From the NCBI GenBank assembly GCA_027919835.1, contig JANVFP010000029.1:248001-312000 (forward strand): DNA of 64,000 nt. The letters run 5' to 3'. The notes under the pieces are model-generated. The model was not told the origin of the DNA. It saw only the letters and a program-made list of their open reading frames with translations, and ran no database searches. This document shows, piece by piece, positions 1 through 11,691 of this stretch; the stretch's first letter is position 1; each line of letters begins with the position of its first letter. Source of the stretch: Lentinula raphanica (taxonomy: Eukaryota; Basidiomycota; Agaricomycetes; Agaricales; Omphalotaceae). Made by a program: the position numbers and the translations under genes.

Positions 1-303
1 GAATGTATAAATGTAGGGACACCGATGGTGTACGTCTCGAGGCCTTTGTTCATTGAGGAGTTGGGTTTGAAAATATTGCTGGAGAAGGAGGGTGTCGGAG
101 TGGAGATGAGTCGTGCGGACTATGAAGGTGGGAGATGGGTCGAGAGGGTCAAGGAGGCTTGGGAGAAGGCCAGGGTCGCAAATCAGTGGAGAACAGGGGA
201 TAGCGAGAAGGAAGCTGAAGTCATCACAGAGAGGAAAGCTGAGATTGAACGCATGGCAGAAGTTGTCGTAGATTGGGTAGAAGACTGGTGGCAGGGCATC
301 TGA
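1..303 (+). CDS. C-terminal end of a glycosyltransferase-like protein (partial)
   Basis: The window opens inside a coding frame: frame 1 reads E-C-I-N-V-G-T-P-M-V-Y-V, then S-R-P-L-F-I-E-E-L-G-L, and runs to TGA at 301-303 without an intron. This pattern (Gly-Thr-Pro-Met followed by Arg-Pro and an Ile-Glu-Glu-x-Gly-Leu helix) resembles the C-terminal nucleotide-sugar lobe of MurG/GT28-like proteins and the glycosyltransferase-like domain found next to L-arabinokinase in many fungi. The remainder is a charged helix ending in Trp-rich residues. Only about 100 residues are visible, so the donor sugar and full architecture cannot be judged. The first ATG seen at 25 is internal, not the real start. 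Confidence 0.5.
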   Translation, partial: ECINVGTPMVYVSRPLFIEELGLKILLEKEGVGVEMSRADYEGGRWVERVKEAWEKARVANQWRTGDSEKEAEVITERKAEIERMAEVVVDWVEDWWQGI

Positions 304-602
304 ACTTCGAGGACATTTTCTTTTCGTTCCTTCTTCAGCATTCAAGCACGGGGGTATAATAGGGTATCATTCGATAATGAGCAACATAAATATCAAAGCT
401 AACGATTACTTTATTAATTACAGACTAGATTACACATACCATATTGCACTGACACAAACGAAAACCAAGATACTGTTCTATACATCAGCGAAAGCATACA
501 GATAGATGGAAAACGAGTAATGATCATGTATGTAGATTGTTCAAAGCAACTACCAATGCCTAGAATGGGCGATAATCGATAATCAGCAGGTGGAGTGTGG
601 TA

Positions 603-1856
603 TCATTTGACAGCGCCACTCACTTTATCCTCTTCATGCCCCCATGGCTTGGTCCCAAACGACATGACATCTGACGGAGTAGGGCTATCGATGTTCCCGT
701 CCTCCACTTCATCCTCCGACTCTGATTCCGATTCCCAGTCGAACACAAGAGTCTCATCGCAATTTGAATTGGTCGATGACAGGCTATCAGAGAAAGCATT
801 TGCATACTCTTTCTTGTCAAGTGGGACATCGTGGGCAGCAGGGCTCTTGTCGGCAGGATTCTTCTTCTTCTTTCTCTTCTTCTTCCCGTTCTTCTCGAGA
901 TTTCGCAGCCTAGCACGTTCAATCTGCTCGTGTATCTTCTTGCGTCGAGCATCGCGTTTTTCTATGAGCTCACGCACTGCTTCAACACGTACGGGATCGG
1001 TCCACCAGGCGGGTTTCGAGGTGTCCTCGTCAATGATGTACTCCGAAGGAAGATTGTCCTTCGAATGGGAATAGATACACGAGGAGAAATCCCACTTGCA
1101 TTTGCCAACAAGATGATATAAGCAAACGTTCTTTCCCCTAAAAGGTGAAATGCCCGTGCATTAGCTTTATTTGCGTAGATTGAACATGCAAGAAAAGATA
1201 CCGACAGATCGTCCCTGATACTTCGAGCATCCGGCGCATGAGAGTATAGGCACTTCTTGCCCCGGCGGCAACCCAGGTGGTTGTAGAATCTGCAGTTCGT
1301 AGGGAGCGGTTCGTCAAGTAGTATATGGAGAGGTACTGTGTGTTCCTCTGTTGAATCACCACTCGAAGGCGATGGAGAGAGGCTTGGAATTTCCGGTGCA
1401 TTGTATTCCGCAAGTTTGTCGGGAAGGGAAAGCGATAGGTGGGTATAGGTGTATCCTAGCATGCTGACCACAATGTCTCTCTGTCGAAGAGCTTCATCAT
1501 GATACAAGAGTTCAGCGGTGTCAGGCTTTGGAGGAATAGATAGAACGGCTTCGAAGTCTGTACTTTGATTGGTATTGCCATATTCGTGAAAACGAGGAAC
1601 ACGGCTTACCGACCAGCGCTCCAACGAGATTTTCCAATCTCCTTCTTGAGAGTCCTCTCTTCAAACGTACAATGAGATTCGACGGGTCAACCGCCAGTAC
1701 ACGGGTAGCAATTGCTTCAGCCTCTTCGTACCTATATTGATTGAGATAAACTTTATCGAAGAGGAACGGGGAAACATACAAGGATAGTTGTATGTATGTT
1801 TCGATGAGCTTGCTATAATACCGAACGAGATGGAGGTCCTTTGAAGATGAGGACAT
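603..1856 (-). CDS. TPR and CCCH zinc-finger protein (paralogue 1)
   Basis: This is a spliced gene starting at ATG 1854-1856 and ending at TGA 603-605. The N-terminus (M-S-S-S-S-K-D, then R-Y-Y-S-K-L) leads into TPR-like helices (E-E-A-E-A-I-A-T-R-V-L-A-V-D-P-S-N). Two CCCH zinc fingers follow: C-R-F-Y-N-H-L-G-C-R-R-G-K-K-C-L-Y-S-H (CX7CX5CX3H), and a second reading CX7CX6CX3H after an intron near 1140-1220. The tail is a basic Lys-rich stretch, then Ser/Glu-rich disorder, ending with F-G-T-K-P-W. Three GT-AG introns are needed. CCCH fingers of this kind usually bind RNA, so a role in mRNA fate is an inference. It is a clear paralogue of the divergent gene at 2394-3828. Confidence 0.85.
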
Positions 1857-2393
1857 GGCTGGCAGCTGGATGTTCTCGGTAAGAGGTTGTATAGAAATGT
1901 TCTTTTTGACAGTGATCGTTCAGTTTAAAGCATCATCGTGATATTTGTGTGGCAAAAAGGGTCCACGCGCACAAATCACGATGCTGATGGTGGTAGCACA
2001 GCTTGAAGAGAGATAAGAAGGAAAACAATGAAGTCGAAGGTCAATGTAAAGATAAGCGCTCGAGCGCTCAAATGTTTGATCTCTTCCGCCTCGCCGCACT
2101 CACGATTCTTCAAGGAGAGATGGCTCTTCTGTGTGGCTCTTCAATCATTCGATTTCTAGTCTTTGTTCTCTGACTATCGCGAATTGAGCAGCCTTTCAAT
2201 GGTCAAAGTATCAATCATGAATGTATGATTATCCGACTCTTTGACCATTTTTATTAGGTTCAAGACCATTGAAGTATACTTTGTTTCCATTTTTGATGGG
2301 CCACCCACAACTTTACTCTTAAGCAACGTGTAGGGTACAGTACTCGAATATCTACCTATTACCACCACATAGCACTTTTTCTTACTCTCAGAA
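1857..2393. promoter_or_regulatory. Shared intergenic region of the divergent CCCH pair
   Basis: These 537 bases separate the start codons of two paralogous genes transcribed away from each other, so both promoters must lie here. No further coding signal was seen. No canonical TATA box was assigned. Confidence 0.5.
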
Positions 2394-3828
2394 ATGCCTT
2401 CTATCAACCCGCGTGAGCTCTCCAACTATTATGCTTCTCTGGCCCACTCATACAAAGAGCTAACACTGTGGGTCTTAATACGCGTTTATATGAATCCCAA
2501 AATTCTCAAATCCTCATCTGTGTTTAATCTAGCTACCACGAAGCCGAGGAAATCTCCACTCGAGCACTACAACTCAACCCTACGTCCCACAAAGCTCGTT
2601 TTAACAGAGCCATGGTGCGAGTGGAACTCGATGATCTTCCTGGCGCTGTTGCTGGTAATATAGTGCCACCTCCCAAAGGAATTGATTGAACTAACGGGCT
2701 GGACACACAGATATTGACGCCCTATTCGAAGTAAAGGGAGGCGAAAATTTTCACGGAGCTCGACACAACCGTGAAATGCTTCATGAACTGTTCCGAACGA
2801 GGTATGGTTCTGAAAGTACACCAATCGTATTCGGAGACATGAAAAAATTGAGCTGGCCTCAACCTGAGTTACCTGCTGTCGAGCCCTCCCCGGAGGATCA
2901 CTGTCCGCGTGTTGAGATCGCTCCAGGTCAATATCGTAACAGTCCCGCTTGCTGGAACCACAACAATAAGAAAAAACGCTGCCGTCGCGAGGATTGCAGC
3001 AGCTCTCATGCACCCGACTATAACAGCATTCGGGACACCAAGTACGTACGATATGGACGTTCCTATGTCACTATCTTGATACTCATTATCATACTCGTCC
3101 TCTATCCATGTAGAGGCCGCAACGTCTGCTTGTATTTCCTCGTGGGATGCTGCTCTCGCAACAATGCTTGCCACTACTCTCATTCTACCGACAACCTACC
3201 CCAGGACATCACGACGAAACCCAGCCTTGATTCTGTGTTCACGCTCCGTGCGCAATGGTGGAATGATTCCGCCCGCATAAAGGAGGTTCACGAGTTGCTC
3301 AAGCAACGTAGCGCTCGTCGAAGGGCCAGATATGAGATCGGACCTCAGGCTAGGTTTGATCGAGCTGCTCAGGACACCCCAGAGGCTCCGGCTGGAGCTC
3401 TCGAGACGGTCTCCTCGGAGGAAGAGGAGAACGTTCAGCTAACTAAGACTGCGATGCAGGCGCAAGAGCTTGGTGTAGAATCCAAGCAACGTCACACACC
3501 CAAGGAGAAACTCGAGACCACAGGCAAAAAGAATCCCCACATAGGCAAAGAGGTGACTACGCCAAATTCTTCTAGGGTCCCCGTCACGCCTTCCAACGAC
3601 GAGGAGAATGTGAAAAAGGAGAAAAATCGCAAGGCTAGGAAGACTGTCAAGATATTCGAGAGATTGACGAACTGTGGACTTACGGACGAGGATGTAGTCG
3701 ACTTGATTGAATTCGGGGTCAACCCTTGGGATGAGGATGCTCATGTAAGTCCATGGGTCTTTTTTCGGGTTTCGAATGGGAACTGACAGATATACCAGTC
3801 TGTTTTCGCATATGTTGATGACTATTAG
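2394..3828 (+). CDS. TPR and CCCH zinc-finger protein (paralogue 2)
   Basis: The gene starts at ATG 2394 (M-P-S-I-N-P-R-E-L, then N-Y-Y-A-S-L) and aligns with paralogue 1 over its whole length. The first intron begins GTGGGTCTTA near 2468 and restores the TPR-like segment (H-E-A-E-E-I-S-T-R-A-L-Q-L-N-P-T-S). A second intron precedes D-I-D-A-L-F-E-V. The first finger reads C-W-N-H-N-N-K-K-K-R-C-R-R-E-D-C-S-S-S-H, and after an intron ending at about 3110 the second reads C-L-Y-F-L-V-G-C-C with C-H-Y-S-H. A last intron (3735-3798) leads to a short final exon with TAG at 3826-3828. The C-terminal F-G-V-N-P-W matches F-G-T-K-P-W in paralogue 1. RNA binding is inferred from the fingers only. Confidence 0.85.
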
Positions 3829-4266
3829 TGTGTCTAGTATGTCATCCAGCAGTAACTGCTTATCTTCAAACATATCTATGTATGTATATACTACTATGCA
3901 GTCAATGCTCCTGTTGCTCCATTTCGAGTCGACTCGTTACGTCTGCATATTGATATGACCTCTGATTTCTCTTAAGGGCACCTGCCATTGAGGTTACAAT
4001 GAGGTTACAATAACAAATGGTAATAGATACAAGATGTAGTGAGAACGTGTATCACGCATACAAACACCAGGAGCCCAAAGTTATGAATGAATAAGGTACA
4101 ATTTAGCCCAGCTCATTGTACACCAGCCCCGAATACTGCCACTGGCGCGTATCCTCATCGAATCTTTCGATTTCTTGATGCCTCCTTCGCTATTGCCGCT
4201 TGAGGTTTTGAGCATACTGAAGCGAACTACTCGGTCCTTGTGGATGCGACCACTGAGGGTTTGGTT
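3829..4266. other. Intergenic region between convergent genes
   Basis: These 438 bases lie between the stop codons of the CCCH gene and of the AhpC/TSA-like gene and should hold both 3' UTRs. The sequence is A/T-rich and shows no coding pattern or structured RNA that I can support. Confidence 0.4.
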
Positions 4267-7200
4267 CTAAATCTCCGGGAAGTCCACTGTGCATGCTCTA
4301 GAAGCCGGCCGACTAACAACAGGTACAACACTAGCCTCCGCAGACCTCGAATTCTGCTCTTCATCAATGTCAGGGATTTCCACCAATCCTTCATGAGCGT
4401 CATAATATAGGCTGGAATCAAGTGTCGACGTGGAGTCCATCGCACGTCGAATTCTCAAGAGGTTTTTCGATGATTGCGCCAAGATACTCAAGTCGGGAGA
4501 GCTGATAGACTCTCCAAACTCGAGCACGCTCTCGATACCATCCATCCCAGGATCAAAGTTGCGGATCGTGCCTCGACTCCCACCGGCTGTCAGGCTCTCT
4601 ACGCTAGCACTTTGCATACGCATCCTTGGACCTTTGGGAGCGCGTACAGATCTCACCGCCCGCATCAAACTAGTATCTGTGGCTGAACCAGTGCTGGTAC
4701 GAACGGAGTCCCTTGCGCGTATTGCTTTGATGGAATCTGAGACATTCTTGCCTGTCACTCGTGTTCGAAGCTTGTGGAGTTGATGTCCCCAACCAGCGGT
4801 CGATCCATCCTTCAGAGCATCCAGCACGGAATTAGACACCACCCGCTCATATTCTGGAAAATCGCCGGACACGCGCTCTTCATCTAATTCAGCGGTGACT
4901 TGCGTCAGTCCTGCAGTAGAACCGAACAATGTGTGTACATCGGTTCGACTCGGACGACGCGGAGGTTTTGAGGAAGTGCATGGCGCTGAATTTGCGGTGC
5001 GGTCACAGTCATAAAGAGGTATAGAAATCGAGCGTTCGGCAGGCGGTGATGAACCTTTGGATATCGTTTTTTGAGGAGAGGGCGAATGCGAGCAGCTTGT
5101 AGGAGACAGGCTGGTAGCAGATGGTCGGAAGGACACAAAATCGTTCGAAGGTTGCACAGTAAGTGCCATCTTGAGGACGTCTTCGAATGGTGTGTGATCT
5201 TGCGAGTGGCTCATTCGATGAGCATACATACATGCAACGTTCACGTTGGAATTCCTGTTGAATGAGGCTCAGTCAAGCCGTTGATGCATACCGATAAGCT
5301 TCCAACTTACGTTGCGTCTAGTGATCGTTCTTTCTTGACTCTAAACACAAGTTCTCCTCCGAGCTGCTTGATCACTCCTCCCTTCTCCCATACTGGCATA
5401 CCGACTTTGATAGCTCGCATGACCACGGTGGCAATGCCACCAACAGCAGATGCGTGCTTGATATACGACCGGGAGGGGGATCCTGGTGTGCTACTGGGTG
5501 AATGTGGTGATGTCGGACGAGTCACGTTCGGCTCGTAAGCATCAGATGAAAGCGAATATGTTCCAGCATCTGCATTAGTTTCAAGGAGAGGAATCGTAGA
5601 CTGAGCTAAGGAATGCGACTTCCTATGACCCCTAGGCGGTGTTCGATGGTCGGTTCGCGGCAATGGAGTTCCAGCATCATGTTGGGAGAACGAGGAGCCA
5701 TTGCGATCGGTTCTGGAAGTAGGACTATTGGAAGAGCCACGAGGTGTCGAGGGAAATCTGGTTGAAGGAGGAATCTGCGTAGGATTGATATCGACGCATG
5801 CTTCACCCGAGTTTTCCATCCCCAACATCCTATACGTTCGGCAGCTTGGGTCAGTGAACATGCTGATCTTCAGTCTTGGTCCATTCTTCCCTGCTATGTC
5901 AAAGATCTCCTTGTACTTGGTAATCAATGCGGGTGAACCATTCGAGACCAGAATGACCTGCGGAATCGCTTTCTTGCCTTCTTCGCTGCCGAGCCGAAGG
6001 TCTCCTTCAGTGGTGGCTAGTTTCCATTCGCCGCCGCCGCCCACTAGTCTGCGCAGGATATCAACGAGTTCCTGAACATAATCTTGATCAAGAGGACACC
6101 AAAAATGCCTTAGGAAAAGCACGATCACTGTCTTTTCGCTAGTTGTCGCAGCAGCACTTAAGATGTCTCCAAACGCAATCTTCTGACCGTTTTCATCGAG
6201 AAGGGAAGCTATAAGGAGTGTTTCGAGCTCCGCCGTCGTTGGCAGTTCAAGGTTGGCCGAAGTGTCCCGAGCTTGACCTAGGTGTATCTGTGATGCAGTG
6301 TGCATGGGCGCATCAACAAGACTATCCGATACCACGCACTCATGTGTCGGTGTAGGCAGGTTGACAGGCGGGACCCAAGACATGATTGACGATGTTTCCA
6401 GTTGAGAAGGTTGGGGCTTGGCTGTTACAGTGGTTCGTAGGATTGGGCTAGAAATTTTGAGGCCCCTGATATGAGCGGAACCAGAGCCAGTTTCCTGATG
6501 AGAATCCTCAGCGCTGGTATGTGCTCGACGGAATCCAGGGAACTTGATTCCAGCGATTCCATGATTCACTGTAGTCTTGATCAAGCCATCGGTTTTGCGT
6601 CGTGGAGGCATCGGGTTCCGCCAAGTGCGGGGATTGTCTTCATGTCCTTTCGGATACACCACGCTCTTCGCAAAAGTTTGCACGCCAGAGTCGACAACAT
6701 GGATATACGAGCTTCCCGAGCTTTCTGCGCTGTTTCCACTCATAGCACTTTCTCTGCTACCTTTGCTCTTTCTGCATTCAAACGTGGTGAGGCTGCGTTC
6801 CAAATTCTCGTAAGGCACCTGACACGAAGTCTGTGAGGCTGCTGCTGTATCCTCATGATCATCGTAGGAAGTTGCACATGGGTCTGGACTGAGAGGTATC
6901 GGCAAGATACTCAGCGAGAGAGAGCTCCGCTTTCTGGGGATTGATGCTGTCCAGGGTTTTAACCGCGACATGTCCGCCTCTCTGTTGATTTCGGCCTCTA
7001 CTTCGCTTTCGATGCAAGTAGTACCAAACTCCCGCGTCGTGGCTGCAGTGTTGATACCAATTAAGCCGACAGATACGGAGGAGGCTTTAGCAGTGGAAGG
7101 ACCATGGCCCAGCCTATTCGGGAGCATGGGTGGAGGTAAACCCGCAGTCGTCTGGCTTCTTGGTCTGGTAACCTGTCTCTCTTGAGGCCGGAATTCGGGA

Positions 7201-8749
7201 TGATGAATATCCCCTCCTAATGGGACAGAGACTGGAGCAGAGATAGGCCCGGAGATGTTCATAGAGGCTACAGAGAGTTTCCTTGACCTCTCCCTCCCTC
7301 GAGAAGGAGGTGAACTCTTGAGTTTCGGGGACACTGGTTTTCTCTTTTCGACCTTGGGAGACGATGACCCGTTCAACAAGTTCAAACTTCCTATGCTGTT
7401 CTTCCGCGACATAGCTCGTCCTCCGCTCGTGAGAAATTTGGCAATCTTCAACACAGGTGAAGCTGCTCTCTCCGTGTTTCGACTTTCGACCTTCCTCATT
7501 CTCTCTACCTTTGGCGTCCGTTCTATCTCGGCGTCTCTCTCATATCCAGATCGGTCTCGCGAAGATGACCGCGAACGGGTCGTGTATGCCCGCTGTGCAT
7601 GAGCATGCTTGTTCGGCGAGCTCAAAAGAGCCATGGTCAACGCGTGAGAGTCAGATATGTCGAGTTGCGAACCATTCGACTGTCCTGAATTCAAGACCGA
7701 AGTCGACATGCGGGGAAAACGGGTTTCGACGTTGGTCGAGGGGTCGCTTGTGCTTTGATAGCCAGTACCACTTGAGCTGGTACCACTAGCGCTGCTCTCG
7801 CTACGATCTCTGACAAGGCCTGGAACTGCGTGAACATCTGGAGCGGGCGTCAGGATATGCTGATTCCCATGTGACGCGTGAACACTCAGAGAGGATGGCG
7901 AGCAAAGATGAGCTGAATATGACGATCGCGTCCTCTGTCGACTATGAGGTGTATAATGCCCTTGCGTATGAGCTGGGGTAGCTGAGGTAGCTTTGGCCTT
8001 TTTGGGTGTAGATGCAGAGAAAGGAGGTACTGCGCCCTTTTTCGATTTTCCCAGCATCATCCATGCCTCCTCTTCTCCTCTTTCATCCACCACACGAGCC
8101 GAAGGCGGATCAGGATATAGCTCGAAGGAACACATCGATATCCTCTTTTGACAATGTTCTGACTTTTTTTGGTCCTTCATAAGACCATTCGGCGAGACGC
8201 CCAGAGTCCTGCCGGCTCTATACCCCGGTAGGAAGGAAGACTTGGTCGAGGACGCGGATGACAAATCATTCATACAGCTCATATCAACACTTTGGTCGTT
8301 GGTCATATGGCTGCCAGCAGCATATGTGTATGGGGAGAGCATTGTATTGGTGGAGGATCTGCGATTCCGGTCTCGCAGTACGCTAAGAGGTATGAATGGG
8401 TCATTCGGGTCTGGAGGTGGATAACGTGGGTCTATGAAGAAGGATTTGGATATCGTCGGAGAGGGGGCTAATGAGGTCGATTCCGAGGTCTGGATGGCAC
8501 ATGAAAACTAATGGCATGAAAAGGGCGATGAGGACGTACCGATATTACAGAAGGTGATGGGATATCTGCGTAGAGAGTAGCCTTGTACAAAGCGGGCTTG
8601 GGCGGTGATTGTTCGGAAGAGACATCCAGAGCACGTAAAGGTGTTATGGGGGTTATTGGGCTCAGCAACGTTGGAGCAGGCTTGCGCTTGATCTTGTGAA
8701 CGGTGTTGCGCTGGGTAGGAGACGTTGTAGAGGAAACGAAAGTGGTCAT
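4267..8749 (-). CDS. Very long disordered protein with AhpC/TSA-2 (PRXL2-like) thioredoxin-fold domain
   Basis: Three exons give about 1,450 residues: 8749-8540, about 8492 to 5319, and about 5253 to the TAG at 4267-4269. The first 700 or so residues are Ser/Pro/Arg-rich and look disordered. A thioredoxin-like domain follows: a helix L-E-T-L-L-I-A-S-L-L-D-E-N-G, then a strand ending in F-L-R-H-F-W-C-P-L-D-Q-D-Y, and G-S-P-A-L-I-T-K-Y-K. The fold is interrupted by about 110 disordered residues before the last strand (G-G-V-I-K-Q-L-G-G-E-L-V-F) and A-C-M-Y-A-H-R-M, which lies across the second intron. This is the AhpC/TSA antioxidant enzyme 2 pattern, but the second Cys of the usual CxxC is Asp, so classic disulfide chemistry is doubtful. 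The C-terminus is again Ser-rich. Role unknown. Confidence 0.85.
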
Positions 8750-11691
8750 TTAATTTCGAGGAGAATAGTATGATCGTCGACTGTTTTGTAGTTTCCTGAA
8801 CGATAATAAATCAGTAAATATGTTTCATCCGTAGTATGAGCAACGAATGAAAACTAGTTGAAGCCATTTCAGGACATATGCAGAACCATTCAGGTTTTCA
8901 TGAAATCAGTATGGCGCATTTGATCCCGAGAGAACAAGGAATGAAACATGACACAGGCAATAGAAGAAATGTTGGCTTGAGAACAAACGAGTCGACAACA
9001 ATGTGAAATCACGAGCACGAAAGGGAGTTGCGACGACGGAGTAGGTAAATGAGATGGACGGATATGGCAAATGAATATTTAATGATGATGAACGTTATGC
9101 GCACAGGATAGTGAACGGGCTCTGAGCACGTCTAGTTGAGGTCGTGACGAACGTCCCGTCAGCTCTATAGAGGGTCGTGATTGAGACCAGGTTGTGGGAC
9201 GTTTTCTAACGCGAAAAAACCACGAAGAAAATATCTACAAACGAAGGATAATCAGACTAAGATCCCAGCGTACGACAGAGACTCTATTCACCTCTTCTAG
9301 TCCTTGATGATACAGGGGAGAGTCGATAGCGTTGTCGACCTGATGATTAACGTTGGTAAAAGACAGAATACAGAAGGGAACGAAGGCAAAAGACTGAAAA
9401 GGCTGGAGTCCACGTAGTGGTTGGCAACCAAGCTGCGTTTAGAGTGCACGGCGAAGATTCAAGAAGCTCAAAAAGTCACGGTCATTACATACCAGGTACA
9501 CGAGCCGCGCGTGTCCCCAACGTTTATTTCCAAATAGGGAAAGGAGATTTCCGGAAATGGGTTGGCGTCTGCAGTGCTACCGTACAGACCTCTTCGCTCA
9601 AAGTCGTGATTCTCAAACATCGAAGACTCCTCTCATTTACAACGTCTAGGCCTACTCTCTTGATCGAGGACAATGTTGAGGGAGAGCATACGCGGCAGCA
9701 AGTGTAATTTCTTGCAACAAGTCTGGCTCTTCTTTCTCAAGACACACTGCAAACGCGTTTCTTGAGAACTTTCTCTATTGATATACATGGTCAATTCATC
9801 ATTCATGTTTTCCGAAATTCACTTACCTGAGGTCTGGTTTCAGAACTTCGCCATCATGAAGAATGTTACACGATTCGGAAGCTTAAAAACTTCGCGAAGC
9901 CGCGTGTGATAGGGCTTTGACATCCTCGTTTCCCAATTCCTTATCGTCGAAACACAGTAAGTCATCCCTCTTGAGGCCTTCCCATCTGCAGCGATTGAAA
10001 CCTAGGTGTTATTCAAACAGGAATAGACATGATAGAAGAGGTTCGAACAGAGAGGTTTGCATCGGAGTCAGTGGACGAAAATCGGCAGGCCCTCTTGGTC
10101 GTTATCTAAGCGCCAAAGCGCCATTGACAGTGACAAGCATAAGGCTTGCCCTTCCCACTCTTCCCCCACTGTCTTCCAAGTTCTACTCTTTTCAGCCCGA
10201 TCGAAGTACATACAACGAGGAAGATGACAGGAAATCAGACACGAACTTGACGGTATCAACGAAGACGTTCTTGGTAATAGTATTGGATATCGTCAAAACT
10301 GATGGTTCAATTATTCATCTCGTAGTCTGAGCTTGAACGAACACGGAAATGCGATGTGATGGATTTCCAAGCTATCGAAGGGGACTCGATGAGTTTCAGT
10401 CTATTGATAGGGACCATGCAATATCACTGGAAGGTAAGAAATCGAGGGTGGTAAGTTGTTCGGACTGCTTACATTGAACCTTCCGTGCTCTTCCGTGTCC
10501 ACTACTCTGAGATTGGAACGAAAAGTAGCGGTTGGCGTTCTTGAAATTGGCTCCTGCAGCAGATTCTCCACAATTAGATTTGGCACACCGTTTCAAAGTG
10601 CATCGCTGATGAAGTAGACCCTTGAAATTCTGAATACTATTGCCGCCTCAATTCTTCACTATATCTGGGATATCATGTATCAGCTCTATGTATAGTTCGC
10701 AGGCAGTACGAGACACGGGGTCATATACCCACCGCTACTGTACCCACCGTCATTCTCATTGATGAATTCAGAACTTGCCGCCGAGGCGCCACTCTTGAGT
10801 CCGTCGAATAAACTCGAATCTTCTGAAATTTCCAGGGAACGTTCTCAACGAATGTATCTTCAAATCTTCAAAGCGTACAATCGTGCTCGCGTTACAGTTG
10901 ATGCACTGAGCGCTTGGATGTAGGCAGTTCACTTGGAGATGATGAGTTTTCACCTGTTTTTGAGTGCGAGAAAAAAGAACACTTGCATAGAATCCATGTT
11001 GATCGCTGCTCAACGCTGATTGCGTGGTCGGGAATTGAATGACGCTTTCAACGGCATCGCACCTCGTTGCACGCGAAAGCTGTACGCGTCAGACTCTCGG
11101 CGCCCTGGAACGTCCTGGTCGGAGGTATAAGCGAAACGGGTTCGTAAATTGGGCCATAGTGTGACTCGAGTTTGACCTTGGAGAGAAACAAGAGAAACTT
11201 GATGCTGAAGCTGGAGGCTTGCGAAGTTGGGTGCGATTTCAGGAAATCCGTCCACTCGACGTCCGTTAACATTAGAGAACAAGGGAGAGTGCAAAGTACG
11301 AAAGGTGTACATCGAGCTGTGCAATTTCAAAAGCTGTTCAGAAAGCTGTTCAACCGTGTCCACATCATTTCGGGTCCGTCAAATCGAGTCAATTCACGGG
11401 CCGAAAACGGTATCTGTAATCACATATATTGAGTCAAGATAAGTCAACCACATTAGAAATCGTTTCTCTTCCCCCCCTCATCTCTCCTTGCACCTCTGTG
11501 GCAAAGCTCCTCAGAGGCGTCTTGACTTTCCTTCTCAGTTCATTAGGTGTCAACTGAGCTTGTGTGAGTTTTCATTTCCTATCCCCACGACTAGGCTACT
11601 GCTCTACGTCTTTTTGTCTGCGGACCACACTGCCCGAGTCATTGACCGTTTGGCCTTGGTTCGGACCCGTATCGAAAAAAAAATATCTCCA
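8750..11691. other. Gene-poor region between divergent genes
   Basis: About 2.9 kb separate the start codons of the AhpC/TSA-like gene and the bZIP gene. Open frames here (for example 9917-10330 plus, 11010-11363 minus) begin at GTG or TTG, lack recognisable domains and do not splice into a sensible product. The region probably holds both promoters and long leaders. A perfect TGAGTCA lies at 11430-11436. An unannotated non-coding RNA cannot be excluded. Confidence 0.4.
11430..11436. promoter_or_regulatory. TGAGTCA, GCN4/AP-1-type binding site
   Basis: A perfect TGAGTCA heptamer stands about 255 bases before the bZIP start codon. This is the established target of Gcn4/AP-1-class bZIP proteins, so autoregulation is conceivable. 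Several such heptamers are expected by chance in 64 kb, so the site alone proves nothing. Confidence 0.35.

Noticed and set aside
9917..10330. 137-codon plus frame in the gene-poor region
   Set aside because: Starts at TTG, has no domain, and no adjoining exons with consistent splice sites were found.
11010..11363. Minus-strand frames upstream of the bZIP gene
   Set aside because: The frame begins at GTG, and joining it to 10768-11013 gives no recognisable product. Kept as unsupported.
11488..11691. Upstream extension of the bZIP frame
   Set aside because: The frame is open but begins at TTG and has no ATG before 11692; the sequence looks like leader.
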